DNA from: Turnera subulata
Taxonomy: Eukaryota; Streptophyta; Magnoliopsida; Malpighiales; Passifloraceae
Direction of reading: 5' to 3'
Length of the DNA: 64,000 bases
Assembly: GCA_028386065.3 (NCBI GenBank)
Contig: JAKUCV010001653.1
Coordinates: forward strand, 1 to 64,000
How positions within the stretch are numbered: the first letter of the stretch is position 1; each line of letters opens with the position of its first letter. A model generated the notes under the pieces. It ran no database searches. It saw nothing but the letters and a program-made list of their open reading frames with translations, and had not been told where the DNA came from. Below, piece after piece: positions 9,409 to 21,780 of this stretch. The position numbers and the translations under genes were made by a program.

Positions 9409-11016
9409 GGATGGGGAGGTGTGAGGCACCCGTCCATGTTGGGGCGAGATCATATGCAATTAGAGAATAACATATGCCACGCACAAAACAAACAAACAAA
9501 TAACAAAAACAAAACGAAAACAAAACAGAAAATAAATAAAGATTGAGCTTGCATTTCCAGCACTAGAAACTGCCTACGTACCCCATGATAATGGGTTCAA
9601 AGCTCACTTAGTTCTTATATGCATCACATATTATCACATCATCAGTATCATCATGCCACAGTAGCAATCAACTAAGAAAATTAGAACGATTTACCTCTTG
9701 AAGCCGTCCTTTTGTTCCTACTTGCTTACCAATCCTAAGTAGAATTTTGACAGAAATTCACCAGGTACTTCGAGGTAGAACGACGCCGAACTGGTCTCTG
9801 GCACCAACAGTAAACTTGTAGATCTACTTCTCAACTTTCCAGGGACTCCAAGAACGCGGCAATCTGGCACCTACAGCTCCAGATATGATGACTTTTCTAA
9901 GACTACTTCCACAAGATTGCTCTACTCGGGTTCCTTCTCATCTTCTCCACAAACTTGCTCCAATCTGCCTCCTCCTCCTCCTTCTCTTGCTCTCCTCTTG
10001 CTGCTACTCTACTGCTACTCCTCCTCACAAAAATCCTCTAGAACTTCAACCCTAGAAAGGGTTCCTAAGCTTGGAATTAGAGAATTTTTCCAAGCACCAA
10101 GGTTATGTGTGTATGGAGGGGGAAGAGAGAAAATTGGTGAGTTTTGAGGGTGAATGGGGATCCTATTTACAGTGTTTAGGGGGTCTGGACGTGGTGTTGA
10201 TCTAAGGGCAGGATTGAATCCCTAGATCCAACGGTAGATACCCGAAATCAAGAGAATAAGAAATAATCGGAAAACTGCCAAAACTGGGAGCGATGCCCGC
10301 CGAGCACTGGCGGTCATCTCGCGATGTCCGCCAAGTGTTGGCGGTCATCCTTCCAAGCCCGCCAGGTGCTGGCGGTCATGTCGCCATGTTTTCCGACACC
10401 TGTTTCCAAAATAGTTCTTTTCTTCCCGGTTTTGATCCTCATAATTCCGGCCCTGCTTGATTTCCACGCCCTTCCTAATATGTTTTCTGCCAGTTTTAAG
10501 CTCCAGAAACACTCGTAACTTGTGGCCTACCCTCACCCTTCTTTCTAATTTGGTTTTCCTCCTCCTCACTCCACTCTATATTCCATAAACACAAAAACAC
10601 AATATGGAAATGATTTAATCCGAATTTGTGGACGAAATTCAGACTAAAGGACCTCTAAGCTTAGTGTTTTTGTCGGGCCTTTATTGCTGGAAGGTCAATA
10701 TTTAGTTGGTCCAGGCTCTCATTCATTTAAATACCCAAAATCATCTCAAATGGGTCAAAAAATAAATAATAAGCCTAAAAAAATTAAATACCCATATTTT
10801 ATTAAATCCAAACCCTCAAATACATTAAACCCAGAATTAAATCATCTCAATAATTCTAAGTTAAATGTATCAAAAATCTGAAATTAATAAAATGTTAATA
10901 CTCTATTAAATTACAAACATATTTCATCTGAGGATCGAATCATCTCATCAATCCATAAACAATAATATATTCATAACTTAATACAATATCAGTGGATCAA
11001 ATTTGGGGTGTTCACA
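9409..11016 (-). repeat. Element B, partial 3' LTR
   Basis: Aligns along its length with 15976-17575. Ends at TTCACA (minus-strand start TGTGAACACC). It lacks the outermost ~190 bp seen in the right copy (15785-15975) because element A inserted there. ORFs 9917-10147, 10324-10518 and 10345-10569 recur at matching places in the other LTR with the same frames, but look like chance frames of a repeat. A TATA-like TAAATAGGATCC (minus) lies near 10165. Confidence 0.9.
10297..10375. repeat. Three 17-bp dyads at exact 31-bp spacing (element B LTR)
   Basis: Three copies of CCGCC-N7-GGCGG start at 10297, 10328 and 10359. The middle one is the perfect CCGCCAAGTGTTGGCGG. The same three sit in the other LTR at 16863, 16894 and 16925, again 31 bp apart. 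They lie about 130 bp upstream (minus direction) of the TATA-like box. Confidence 0.9.
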
Positions 11017-11139
11017 GATGACCTTCGTTCATGAATCTTTAGGAACTGAAGACAAAACAACGACAAATAGAACACTCAAATTTGACGGAGTAGGTGTTGA
11101 TGCTGATGCTGACATATATGTGACATGGGTCGGGAATCA

Positions 11140-11800
11140 TCTCATCCCCGATTTTCAAGGATTTATCGTCCTCTTTGGGGAACTCGGTGTGTGGTTTTGT
11201 TGGCAAAGAATCATCTCTTCTAAGCTAACTAGGGATTTTATCATCCTCCCACAAGGTCTCGGGTTTGATTGGTGGTGATCAACCAAAAATCGTCTCATCT
11301 CGGCTGACTAGGGATACTATCGTCCTCCCATGGGGTACTCGGGTGTTTGGTTTGGTAGAATCATCTCATCAACCGGGTCATTAACAAGGAATCATCTCAT
11401 CCTCACTAACTTGGGATACTATCGTCCTCCCATGTGGCACTCGGTATTGGCTCGGGATTTTATCGTCCTCCCATGGGGACTTGGTGTTGGCTCGGGATTT
11501 TATCGTCCTCCTATGGGGACTCGGTGTTGGCTCCGGATTTTATCGTCCACCCATGGGGACTCGGTGTTTAGGTTGTCAACAAAGAATCCTCTCATCTAAG
11601 CTAACTAGGGATTTTAGTCGTCCTCCCTAGGGAACTCGGGGTTAGGTTGTCAACAAAGAATCCTCTCATCTCGGTTAACTAGGGATATGTCTCCTCCCGT
11701 GGGGGTGATTTCGGGGTTACCTACTTTCTAGGGATTTTGTCATCCTCCCTGGGGAACTCGGGTTTTCTCTTATTTTCCAGGTTGGTAGGAATCATCTCAT
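11140..11800. repeat. Tandem repeats with TCGTCCTCCCATGGGGACTCGG-like units
   Basis: Near-identical phrases (GATTTTATCGTCCTCCC, then ATGGGGACTCGGTGTT) repeat about every 41 bp between about 11440 and 11570. More divergent versions separated by AATCATCTCATC-like text run from 11140 to 11800. No coding frame survives the whole block. This is a minisatellite inside element B. Confidence 0.85.
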
Positions 11801-11856
11801 CCCTCCCATGGCATCACATACCTTCTTATCAGCCATCAACAATTCTCGGGGCAATA

Positions 11857-12235
11857 CATACCCCTCGGGGTAGCATGCCCCAAAGAAAGTCATCTCTAGC
11901 AACGAGGTTTCATGCCCTGGGAATTGATTTAGAATGGGGTAGCATGCCCCAAGTAGGTCATTGACAAGTGGGGTAGCATACCCCGAAAATCAATACATGG
12001 GATAGCATGCCCTGGAAATCAAGAATCCTGACTACGGTTCCAATCATACGGGGTAGCATGCCCCAAGCAAATCATGTGGGACAACATGCCCCGAGAAATC
12101 ACACACACAGCGGGGTAACATGCCCCGAGGAACAAATACATCACATAGCAGGGTAGCATGCCCCGGGAAGCTTATCTCAAAACATGGGGTAACATGCCCC
12201 AGAAAAACCAAATCAAAGGGGTAGCACGTCCCACT
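11857..12235. repeat. Ten dispersed GGGGTAGCATGCCCC units
   Basis: An imperfect palindrome of the form GGGGTAGCATGCCCC(G/A)AG, with a GCATGC core, recurs about ten times at intervals of roughly 30-75 bp. Intervening text is unrelated. Variants include GGGGTAACATGCCCC and GGGGTAGCATACCCC. It is non-coding. Confidence 0.85.
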
Positions 12236-15200
12236 GTTTCATGCCATAGACACTTGGATCACTATGCTCGGGGAAGATGGAAACCACTCGGGCCAGATAT
12301 ACTTTGATGGCCGTTGAAGGAGTAGACTATCGACTTGAAGGAGGGATTGATGATGAATCCAAGAGACATTTAGAGTGCGGGAGACCATCATTGGGAGAGT
12401 ATGCTGACTGAATGCTAGGTGAAACTATTTGAGGCTGCTTAAGCAAGGCGTATTTGGAGTACCATCAAAGGACCAAAGAACCGGCAAGGGGAGCAAGGCG
12501 ATCTTAAATCAAATTCATCAGAACACTTTAAGTTGAGGAAATCCATTCGTTCGCCAATCCATTGCGCCAAGAGAAACAAGTTAATCACCAATCAAACTCA
12601 TATAACTACAAAAACCGAGAAGTCCGAGCCAACCATCAAACCGTACCGCCGAGAGAAATAAATTAATCACCATATAATCTGCAAAACTGAGAAGTCCTAA
12701 CCATTCCATCGCAGAAATTGTCATTCTGGTCCACTGAGAAAGAGAATCAGCTCAACCTGTATTAGATGCATCAACCAAGCCAGGGAGAGATCTCATAATA
12801 CATCATTTCTGAGGAAAACGACGATACCGCTACTAGCATTTGAATACCCTTGTGGCATATTAATCATAAACTCCAATCTTGTCCGTTGAACCAACCTAGA
12901 AACCAAATGGACCAGGTCCGTTTCCGTGTTACCTACGTATCTGTGAATGTGGTGTTTATCAAGGGGGTCTTTTGTGGAAGGCTAAAGGTAGCGGGTGTTT
13001 GGTAGAATGGTGTTTGATAGAAGGTAAAAGATAGCAGGAGAACATTTGTCTTGTTCACTATGACTTCTTCCTTTCTTCCCAGTTTCAGGGGATGGATGAT
13101 GAATCAACATTCAAGCACTAAGGGTCATTTCCTCGTTTTTCTTTCTTTTTTTTCGATTTTCATTTCGTTTTCCCCTCTTTCTTTTTTCTTTTCTCCGAGG
13201 AGAATGACCTTTATAAACAAGTGCATTTGGATAAAACTCTTCTAGATTCATCTTTGGGAAGCAACTTTTCTAGACAAATGTTCAAAATAAATGTGGCAGA
13301 ATTAACATGAACGTTAGATTAGAAGGGTGTTCGAAGGTCAGGTAGGGTGAGTGCTTGGAAATCGATCAAGGTTGATGGAATGCAGGTAGGTGTTTGGGTT
13401 ACATCCACAGAATCAGGTCCTCGTAGTTCATTTGAAAAGTTCCCGGGCTAGGTCAATGCACTTTCATGAAGTGTATTAAATTCAACACGCATGCACACAT
13501 AAATTAGGGAATAAAGATTCATTTACTCTTGATCACAACAAAAATACACTTATTCAAATGCTTAAATCATCGCCTATTTGTCTTTAGACTCAAATTTGAG
13601 ATCTCCTCCCATCCCTATTCTCGCCATTCCCTCATCATTAATACTGCTAAATAAGTTGTTCATCATCCAGAGTAAGCTCTTCCATCGGTGGTTGGACTAG
13701 GCATATTTGTTGGCGCAGGTCTGTCCCTTCAATTGAATTTTGATGCATTCGTTTCTTTGACTTCTCAGGCTCACTTGATCACTCATTCACTTTCTCATGA
13801 GGCCATTGCAATACCTCCATCCTTTCTAGTATTCAGTTTTGATGCACTACTTCTCAATATCTCGTCCCGTCTCGTCTTCCAAGATGCACTCTCTTCAATT
13901 AGTGGCACGATCTTACCGTCAGGCACTTCCTCCATTGATTCAAAACTTCGGGTTATCATGCTTTCCTGGCTTAACCACAAAATCCTTTCTTGAGTACAAA
14001 TTCCGAAAGTTGCTTCCTGAAAGTTGATGAAAATTCCGTGTTACTCCTCCAATAGTCGTAATCGCCGTCCATCATCCAAAGTGGTCAAGTGGCATTGTGC
14101 TCCTTTAAATGGTTGGCTCCTTGTCTCGGCTCATCAACCTAGTCCTTTAATTCAGGTTCAGTTCATAAATAAAAACTGGGGCTTACATCTCTCTCCCTCG
14201 GAGAACGCCCAACCAGGTCACCTCATCTCACCTCTTCTGCCATAAATATTGGGACTTACATCTCCTCCCACGAGAAGGCCCAAGCATCTCAACTCCTTTC
14301 CTCTCAACATCCCTCGATACAACTTCCAATGTCTCCACTATATCCATGTCCGTTTTCCACTCACTAGGTCATTAGCTAGGGACATGTAGGCAATTTCTAA
14401 TGTTTCCATCATCTCCTTGTTACCGCCATCTCATCATTTCACAGCCACTTTCATCATTACTTCCATCGTCCTCTTCATCGCCATACCTCATGGTCTCATC
14501 GTCAGTTCCTCCTTCCAAAACTTAAGACTTATGTCGCCTCTCATGAGAAGACCCAGATTCATCCCTCCATTTCGCCTCATTTTTTTAAGATTTTGGGACT
14601 TACATCTCGTCTCACGTGAATGCCCAAACATTAAGTCTCCTCATTCCTCGTCCCCTCACCATACCTTATATCGTCCCATCCTCTTCTCGTGATCTTCATT
14701 GTCTTTCCCAAAAAAATGCATCTCTTCCCATGAGAAGGCCCCTTGGAATTGTCTCAGCTTGTATTCTCAGCTCAACAACTTGGTTCGGCTTCACATCTCG
14801 GCTTCCCAACTTGGTTCTTCAATTCGGCGCGTCAACGCTTACCTTCAACCTAATCATCCTCTCATAATCATTCCTTTAGGATACATCCATGATTTCCAAT
14901 ATCTTCATCATCTCTTTTCAACTAGGGCATTACTTACTCCTGATGTCCTATGAGGATAAAATTCAGTGATAAAGTTCACGGTCACCGGGAATCCTAAACT
15001 TAAGCCTTGTTTTTTTTTTTCCCCCGAAATATATGAAAACATGATGGAATACACTAAAAAAAACAAATATCTCCTTCTTTTTCTTTTGAAGAATCACAGC
15101 CAGGAAGATGAAAACTTTCCTTAGAAATGACACACCTCGGCTCGAGTTCTACTTGTTTGACAAATATGCAATGTGCGATGTATGCAATTTTGGATTCCTA

Positions 15201-15763
15201 AAACATGGTAGATTGATAATTAGGGAAACGACACCAAAAATCATCATCAATATAGACTTCCATTCCTAGGATGTGTTTACTAGACTCGTCAATTTATACC
15301 ACACAGTGTCGCACCCTACGCAGAGTTAACACGGCAGTCCCACTATATTCTTTTCTATTTTGTTTTTTGATTTTTTGGTTTTATCAAAACAAAAAGCACA
15401 AAAATTCACAACAAGAAATTACACAAAAAGCACGTCCAACGTATCGATTCATTATGCATGAGATGCTCAGGGTATGCAACTGGTTGGGGGCCGAAGGACC
15501 GTCGCTAAAGGATAGCTTGTCCTACTCACATGTGATGTAGGACGCGTGAGGTCGTTGGCCTATTAACCCCTATCATTGCTAAATGGCGAGAAATGGGTCC
15601 ACTCTGGCCGATAACCCCGTAGGACGGTATGTACCGAACTAGGATCCTCTCACCCTCTTACGGTAGAAGCTTCACAACATAATCCATGAATGCAAGGCAC
15701 GCACATGACAAACAAAAGCCACATATTAATCAATGATTGCACGTGATCTCTTAAACCCTCTAT
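12236..15763. other. Non-coding remainder of element B's internal region
   Basis: No domain is recognisable in any frame. The part at 14170-14750 contains at least four dispersed copies of a GGGACTTACATCTC motif followed by a GAGAAGGCCCA-like motif. A polypyrimidine stretch lies at 13140-13200. I see no promoter or RNA gene. ORFs at 13688-13993, 14417-14692 and 14616-14953 have no family resemblance. Confidence 0.7.
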
Positions 15764-15782
15764 GTCCCCAGCGGAGTCGCCA
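15764..15782 (-). other. Primer binding site of element B
   Basis: Minus strand reads TGGCGACTCCGCTGGGGAC, two bases inside the LTR edge. It is the tRNA-complementary site seen in Tat/Ogre-type plant Ty3 elements. This sets element B on the minus strand with 15785-17575 as its 5' LTR. Confidence 0.8.
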
Positions 15783-15784
15783 AC

Positions 15785-17575
15785 TGTGAGTACCCGACCC
15801 AAAATAAATTAGGCCTACTCACCACCTTCATCTTAACCGTCATCCACATCTTCGGAGTCACCACCCGAATTTTATTAAAGGGAAAAATTCGGGGAAAACC
15901 TTCCTTATGCAACCGATGACTCCTTAAGGCAACCAGTAAGCGAACCAATGATGTGGACCCGGGGGTTTGTCACGGATGTGAAGGTGTGAGGCACCCATCT
16001 ATGTTGGAGCGAGATCAATTGCAATAAGAGATTAACATATGCATTGCACAAAACAAGCAAACAAATAATAAAAACAAAACGAAAACAAAACAAAAATTAA
16101 ATAAAGATTAAGCTTGCATTTCCACCACTAGAAACTGTCTATGTACCCCTTGATAATGGGTTCAAAGCTCACGTAGTTCTTATATGCATCACATATTGTC
16201 AAATCATCAGCATCATCACGTCACACAACAATCAACCAAGAAAATTAGAACGATTTACCTCTTGAAGCCGTCCTCTTGCTCCTACTTGCTTACCACTCCT
16301 AAGCAGAATTTTGACAGAAATTCACCAGGTACTTCGAGGTAGAACGACGACAAACTGGTCTCTAGCACCAACAGCAAACTTGTAGAGCTACTTCTCAGCT
16401 TTCCTGGGAGTCCAAGAACACAATAATTTGACACCTACAGCTCCATATATGGTGATTTTTCTAAGACTGCTTCCACTAGATTGCCCTACTCGGGTTCCTT
16501 CTCTTCTTCTCCACAAACTTGCTCCAATCCGCCTCCTCCTTCTCCTTCTCTTGGTCTCCTCTTGCTGCTACTCTACTGCTACTCCTCTTCACGACAATCG
16601 TCTGGAACTTCAACCCTAGAAAGGTTTCCTAAGCTTGGAATTAGAGAATTTTTCCAAGCACCAAGCTTATGTGTGTATGGAGGGGAAAGAGAGAAAATTG
16701 GTGAGTTTTGAGGGTGAATGGGGATCCTATTTATAGTGTTTAGGGAGTCTGGATGTGGTGTTGTTCTAAAGGGCCAGGATTGAATCCCTTGATCCAACGG
16801 TAGATACCCGAAATCAAGAGAACAAGAAATAATCGAAAAACAGCCAAAACTAGGAGCGATGCCTGCCGAGCACTGGCGGTCATCTCGCGATGTCCGCCAA
16901 GTGTTGGCGGTAATCCTTCCAAGCCCGCCAGGTGCTGGCAGTCATGTCGCCATGTTCGCCGACACCTGTTTCCAAAATAGTTCTTTCCTTCCTGGTTTTG
17001 ATCCTCTCCGACCCTGCTTGATTCCCACGCCCTTCCTAATATGTTTTCTACCTGTTTTAAGCTCCAGAAACACTCCTAACTTGTAGCTTACCCTCACCCT
17101 TCTTCCTAATTTGGTTTTCCTCCTCCTCACTCCACTCTATATTACATAAACACAAAAACACAATATGGAAATGATTTAATCTGAATTTCTAGATGAAATT
17201 CAGTCTAAAGGACCTCTAAGCTCAGTGTTTTTTTCGGGCCTTTATTGCTGGAGGGTCCATATTTAATTGGTCCAGGCTCTCATTCATTTAAATACCCAAA
17301 ATCATCTGAAATGGGTCAAAAATAAATAATAGGCCTAAAACAATTAATACCCACTTTTTATTAAATCCAAACCCTCAAATACATTAAACCCAAAATTAAA
17401 TCATCTCAATAATTTTAAGTTAAAGGTATCAAAAATCTAAAATTAATAAAATATTAATACTCTATTAAATTACAAACATATTTCATCTAAGGATCGAATC
17501 ATCTCATCAATCCATAAATAATAATATATTCATAACTTAATACAATATCAGTGGATCAAATTTGGGATATTCACA
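15785..17575 (-). repeat. Element B, complete 5' LTR (1,791 bp)
   Basis: Bounded by TGTGAGTACCC and GATATTCACA (plus strand), so it has TGTGA/TCACA termini. It matches the left copy with scattered substitutions and small indels. A TATA-like box TATAAATAGG (minus) lies at about 16728-16737. Three dyads at 16863, 16894 and 16925 lie 125-200 bp upstream of it. Confidence 0.9.
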
Positions 17576-17799
17576 GGGATCGATGACAGAATGAGACTCA
17601 TTGCAAGGATTTGGTGATGGCGGGTATGGGCAGACCACCGGATCCAGATACATCTTGTGAAGGACTGGGTGGAAATCAGCAAGCAGCTGATAGTGATATT
17701 CCTAGAGTGGATTGTGATGAGGGAGAATAGGTAACTGTTTCTTCTGATACTGTTGATCTTAGCATAGATTGAGCTTGTTTCTACTTCCATTATGTTATA

Positions 17800-18641
17800 A
17801 TGATAGCTAATATTATGTATTGGAATTTCCATGGGGCTAAAAGTAGAAGGCTCCAAGGTATCATGAATGATCTTATGAGGATTCACAATCCTGATTTGAT
17901 AGTGTTAGCAGAACCTAACATCAGCGGTGTGACTGCTGATAGAGTGGTTAGGAAGATGGGGTTAGAATGGATAGCTCGGGTAGAGGCTTGTGGTTTCTCT
18001 GGTGGTCTTTGGATTCTGAGTAGAAGGGTGGTGGATTTTCGAGTTTTGGAGGTCAATTCACAGTTTATTCATGGCCAAATTTCGAAGTGAGATGGTTCTA
18101 CTTGGTTGCTAACTTTGGTGTATGTTACCCAAATTTGGATCTTAAGGTGCAATTTTGGGCTGATTTGCTTCGGTTGAGTGAGGACATTAATGATCCCTGG
18201 GCTATTATGGGAGACTTTAATGATGTCCTTACAGCATCTGAAAAGAGGGGAGGGCTACCTGCTGATTTGGGTCGCTGTAAATTGTTCCGGAATAGACTTG
18301 AGGATTGTAATTTGGAGGATGCGGGTGCAGTTGGATCTCAATTCACTTGGAGGGGTCCTAAAAGAGCTGGATTAGGGAGGATTTTTGAAAGATTGGATAG
18401 GGTAGTTGGTAATATGCAATGGAGTTTGTCATTTCCTGAAGCAGTGATTCGAAATTTACCAAGGGTTAAGTCTGACCATCACCCAATTTTGCTCACTATT
18501 CAGATTGATATTGGTATTGGGGTTAAGATCAAACCGTTCAGATTTGAAGCTGCCTGGTTACAACATGAGTCCTTTAGTGAGGTGATTAAGTCTGGTTGGA
18601 GAAGGGATACCCATATTGCTGACGCGTTATCTAATTTGTAG
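17800..18641 (+). pseudogene. LINE apurinic/apyrimidinic-like endonuclease domain
   Basis: The ORF opens MIANIMYWNFHGAKSRR, the usual N-terminus of plant L1 ORF2 (WNxxG motif). LIVLAEPNISG corresponds to the catalytic-Glu (ET/EP) motif region. A frameshift near 18090 moves the reading to the next frame. MGDFND (about 18210) and SDHHPILL (about 18472-18495) are the catalytic D-x-N and S-D-H motifs. A stop at 18639-18641 ends the domain. In a working LINE this domain nicks the target for reverse transcription. Confidence 0.85.
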
Positions 18642-19079
18642 GAGTGTTTATGCAAATAGAACAAGGATGTATTTGGTAATATATTTTACAAAACGCGAAA
18701 GTTACTAGATAGGTTGAATGGGGTTCAAACGGCTTTTGCTTCATGTCCTAACCCGTTTCTATATTCGTTGGAGGAGGAACTTTTAGTTGAGTATCATAAG
18801 ACCCTGGCATGGGAAGAGATTTTATGGCATCAGAAGTCAAGAGTAAAATGGTTGATCGAGGGGGATAGAAATACTAGATTCTATCATTCATCCACCATTA
18901 TGCGCATGCGGCAAAATAGGGTGGAGGCCCTTAGGGATAATTCTGGAACTTGGATTTAGAATGCGCAAGAGCTATAGAATCATGTTGTTACCTTTTTTAA
19001 GGAGCTGTATTCAAGAGAAGAGGGTACTCACCCTCAGCTTCTTACTCAATCCAGGTTTCCTATGTTAGAGTCGGGGGAG
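18642..19079 (+). pseudogene. LINE linker between endonuclease and RT
   Basis: The frame 18714-18959 includes KSRVKWLIEGDRNTRFYH, the conserved W-x-x-x-G-D-x-N-T-x-F-F/Y-H motif found between EN and RT in plant LINEs. Stops at 18957 and just after show loss of function. Confidence 0.75.
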
Positions 19080-20444
19080 GTTGAGAAATTGAATAAGAGG
19101 ATATCAAATGAGGATATATATACTACAGTAAAGGATATGGGACCTCTGAAGGCCCCTGTCCTAGATGGGTATCAAGCAATCTTTTTTCAATCACAATGAA
19201 AGAATGTTGGGGCTGAAGTGTTGAGGTTTGTGCATGAGTTCTTGGAGGGTAATGATGATCTGAGGTCAGTGAATAAAACATTTCTAGTGCTTATCCTTAA
19301 AGTTGCTATTCCTGAGAACATTAAGCAATTTAGGCCGATTAGCCTATGTAATGTAAGTTATAAGATAGTATCAAAGGTTTTGGTGAATCTGGTGAAGCCA
19401 ATACTACCATCTGTTATTAGTGAGAGTCAGAGTAGTTTTGTGGCAGGGAGGCAGATTGTAGACAACATTCTTATTGCTCAAGAGGTAATGCACTCCTTTA
19501 AAGGTAAGAAGAAGGTTAGGAAATATATGGCATTGAAGATTGACTTGGAGAAGGCATACGATAGGATGGATTGGGATTTTGTGGAGGTTACATTAAGTGA
19601 GATTGGATTACCAAAGAGATTATGTAAGCTCATCATGTTGTGTATAAGAAGCCCTACATTGCAGTTATTATGGAATGGTTCTGTGTTGGAATCATTTAAG
19701 GCTTCCAGGGGGATAATACAGGGAGACCCTTTGTCGCCCTATATTTTTGTTATCTGTATGGAGAAATTTTCTCATGTGGTTTAGGATGCTGTGCAGGAGG
19801 AGAGATGGAAGGCTTTTCAATTTTGCTATAGAGGACCAATGATTTCTCATCTGCTATTTGGAGATGACCTAATGTTCTTTGTTGAAGCATCTCTATTGCA
19901 TGTGAATGTGATCAAAAATTGTTTAGATAAATTCTTTGTAGCCTCTGGATAGAAAGTGAGCATTGATAAATCGAGGATTCTTTTCTATGAGAATGTGAAG
20001 CTGATAGAAAGAAGGAGATGGGCGATGGAGTGTGGATTCATTCTTACAAATGATTTTGGTAAGTACTTAGGAGTGCCACTTATCCATGGAAGAGTAACAA
20101 AGACTACCTGTGGGAGTGTTGTGGAGAGAGTGCAGCAAAACTTGTCTAAGTGGAAGGAATCGAATTTATCCTTTGCAGGAAGAATAACATTGTGCCAATC
20201 GATTCTTAGCGCAGTTCCATACTATACTATGCAGAGTGCTTGCTTGCCAAAGAGGATATGCGAGGAAATTGATAAATTATGTCAAAGATTTATTTGGGGT
20301 GGAGATGAGAGTTGGAGAAAGCTTCATCTAGTTAGATGGGATACTATTTGTCAACCTAAGAATGTTGGGGGTCTGGGCATTAGAGAAATGAAGAGTAACA
20401 ATGAAGCATTTTTTGTTAAAGCTAATTTGGGTAATGATCAATGA
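19080..20444 (+). pseudogene. LINE reverse transcriptase domain
   Basis: Starts with LKAPVLDGYQAIFFQ, the K-A-P-G-P-D-G motif with G-P changed to V-L, followed by an in-frame stop. KQFRPISLCNVSYKIVSKVL, a FVAGRQIVDNI motif, LKIDLEKAYDRMDWDF and RGIIQGDPLSPYIFV follow. The catalytic box reads FGDD instead of the usual FADD (around 19855). The thumb region continues to 20444. Frames change near 19785 and 19950. Confidence 0.9.
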
Positions 20445-21237
20445 ACCTAGGAGACTCTGGGTTCAGGTCATGATGGCTAAATACTGAAGGCAAGATGGGG
20501 AGGAATGGTGTATGAAGGATGGCAAATTAGTGTCGCATCTTTGGAAGAACTTGTGGAATCTGTGGGAGAAATTTGAAGGTGGATTAAGTTGGGTTATTTC
20601 AAATGGGCAGGATGTCGAGTTCTGGAGAGATCTTTGGGTGGAGGATCATGGAAACTTAATTTTTGAGCTTGACAACCCGCTTGATGAGAATGAATTGAAT
20701 AAGAAGGTAATTAACTTTGATAAAGAGGATGGTTTGTGAGATGTAGAGAAGTTAAGGCATTTCTTGCCGGAGCTTGTTGTCCAGAAGATTATTGTTGTCT
20801 ATCCGCCTACTATGGATGCCCCTCAAGACACTGTAGCTTAGGCTTATGGTAAGAATGGTCAGTTTTTTATAAGCTCGGCCTACAAGTATTTGAATGAGAG
20901 TAAGTGGGGCACGGATTGTAAGCTTTAGAAGGAAATCTGGGTGTGGCAAGGTCCCCAAAGAATTCGTTCATTTTTGTGGTTGGTAGCTCATGAAAGGCTT
21001 TCAACTAATGAGCAAAGGTGTAGGCGTGGAATGGCTAGTGATGCTAAGTGCCCGTGTTGTGGTTATCAAAGTGACGGTGTAATTCATGTATTGCATGATT
21101 GTATGGAGGCAAAACAAGTTTGGATGAGTTTTTTGATGGAGTTTGAGATTCCTAGAGAGTTCTTTAATGTGATGTTGAGTGAATGGCTTTACAGGAACCT
21201 GATACAAGGTATGGGAGTTGGCAGGAGTGAGGAATGA
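20445..21237 (+). pseudogene. LINE C-terminal region with zf-RVT domain
   Basis: Between RT and RNase H. The zinc-binding reverse-transcriptase domain is visible at 20941-21140: VWQGPQRIRSFLWLVAHERL, then CPCCGYQSDGVIHVLHDC. The Cys-Cys-His-Cys residues are retained. Several stops (20736, 20839, 20928) break the frame. Confidence 0.8.
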
Positions 21238-21240
21238 AGA

Positions 21241-21780
21241 GTGGTTTTTGGTGTGATTTGTTGGTTTAATTGGAAGCGTAGGAACAGTAGGGTCTTTGCC
21301 CCAGAATTTGTAATGGATGTGGAAGGATGTGTAAGAGCTTGTAGACTCTTCTTGAGGGACTTGAAGGCTTGTTATAGCCGAGAAGACAATGATGTTAGAT
21401 GGAAGGAGGAGAAGCTTATCTATTGGAAGAAACCACGTGTTGGATGGGTGAAGATTAATACAGATGGTGCAAGTAAGGGTAATCCGGGTCAGACTCGAAT
21501 TGGAGGACTGATTAGCGATTCAGATGGTGGATTTTTGGGGGCTTTTGCTGGTGGTGTAGGCTGGTGTAATGCTTTAAAAGCGAAGCTTTGGGCAGCTAAG
21601 ACTGGTTTGGAATTGGCTTGGGATTTGGCGTTGAGGAAGGTGGAGGTGGAGTTGGATTCTTTTGCTGCAGTATCACTCATTTACAGGTCCCTAGGTATGC
21701 AAATAAATTGAGTATTTTGTGCAGAAAAATAGCTGATTTGAGGAGTTGAGACTGGAATTTTGAGGTTTTACATACTTACA
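21241..21780 (+). pseudogene. LINE C-terminal RNase H domain
   Basis: KINTDGASKGNPGQTRIGG matches the first catalytic-Asp motif of plant RNase H (RVT_3). The usual A-E-L-W/x-A catalytic Glu motif reads AKLWAAKTGLELA, so the Glu is Lys. The third motif VELDS is retained. The frame stops at 21709-21711, and recognisable tail text (CADFYANIG) continues in another frame to about 21830. Confidence 0.8.

Larger units (their letters stand above)
9409..17575 (-). mobile_element. Element B: large non-coding LTR retrotransposon (LARD-like, Tat/Ogre-type PBS)
   Basis: Two LTR copies (9409-11016 partial, 15785-17575 complete) flank a 4.8-kb internal region with no recognisable gag or pol on either strand. 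A PBS of the type TGGCGACTCCGCTGGGGAC follows the right LTR on the minus strand; that sequence is used by Tat/Ogre-related Ty3 elements (family knowledge). The internal region is filled with tandem and dispersed repeats. This fits a large retrotransposon derivative mobilised by another element. The left LTR was interrupted by element A; its remainder should lie left of the window. The right edge joins the LINE at 17576. Confidence 0.8.
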
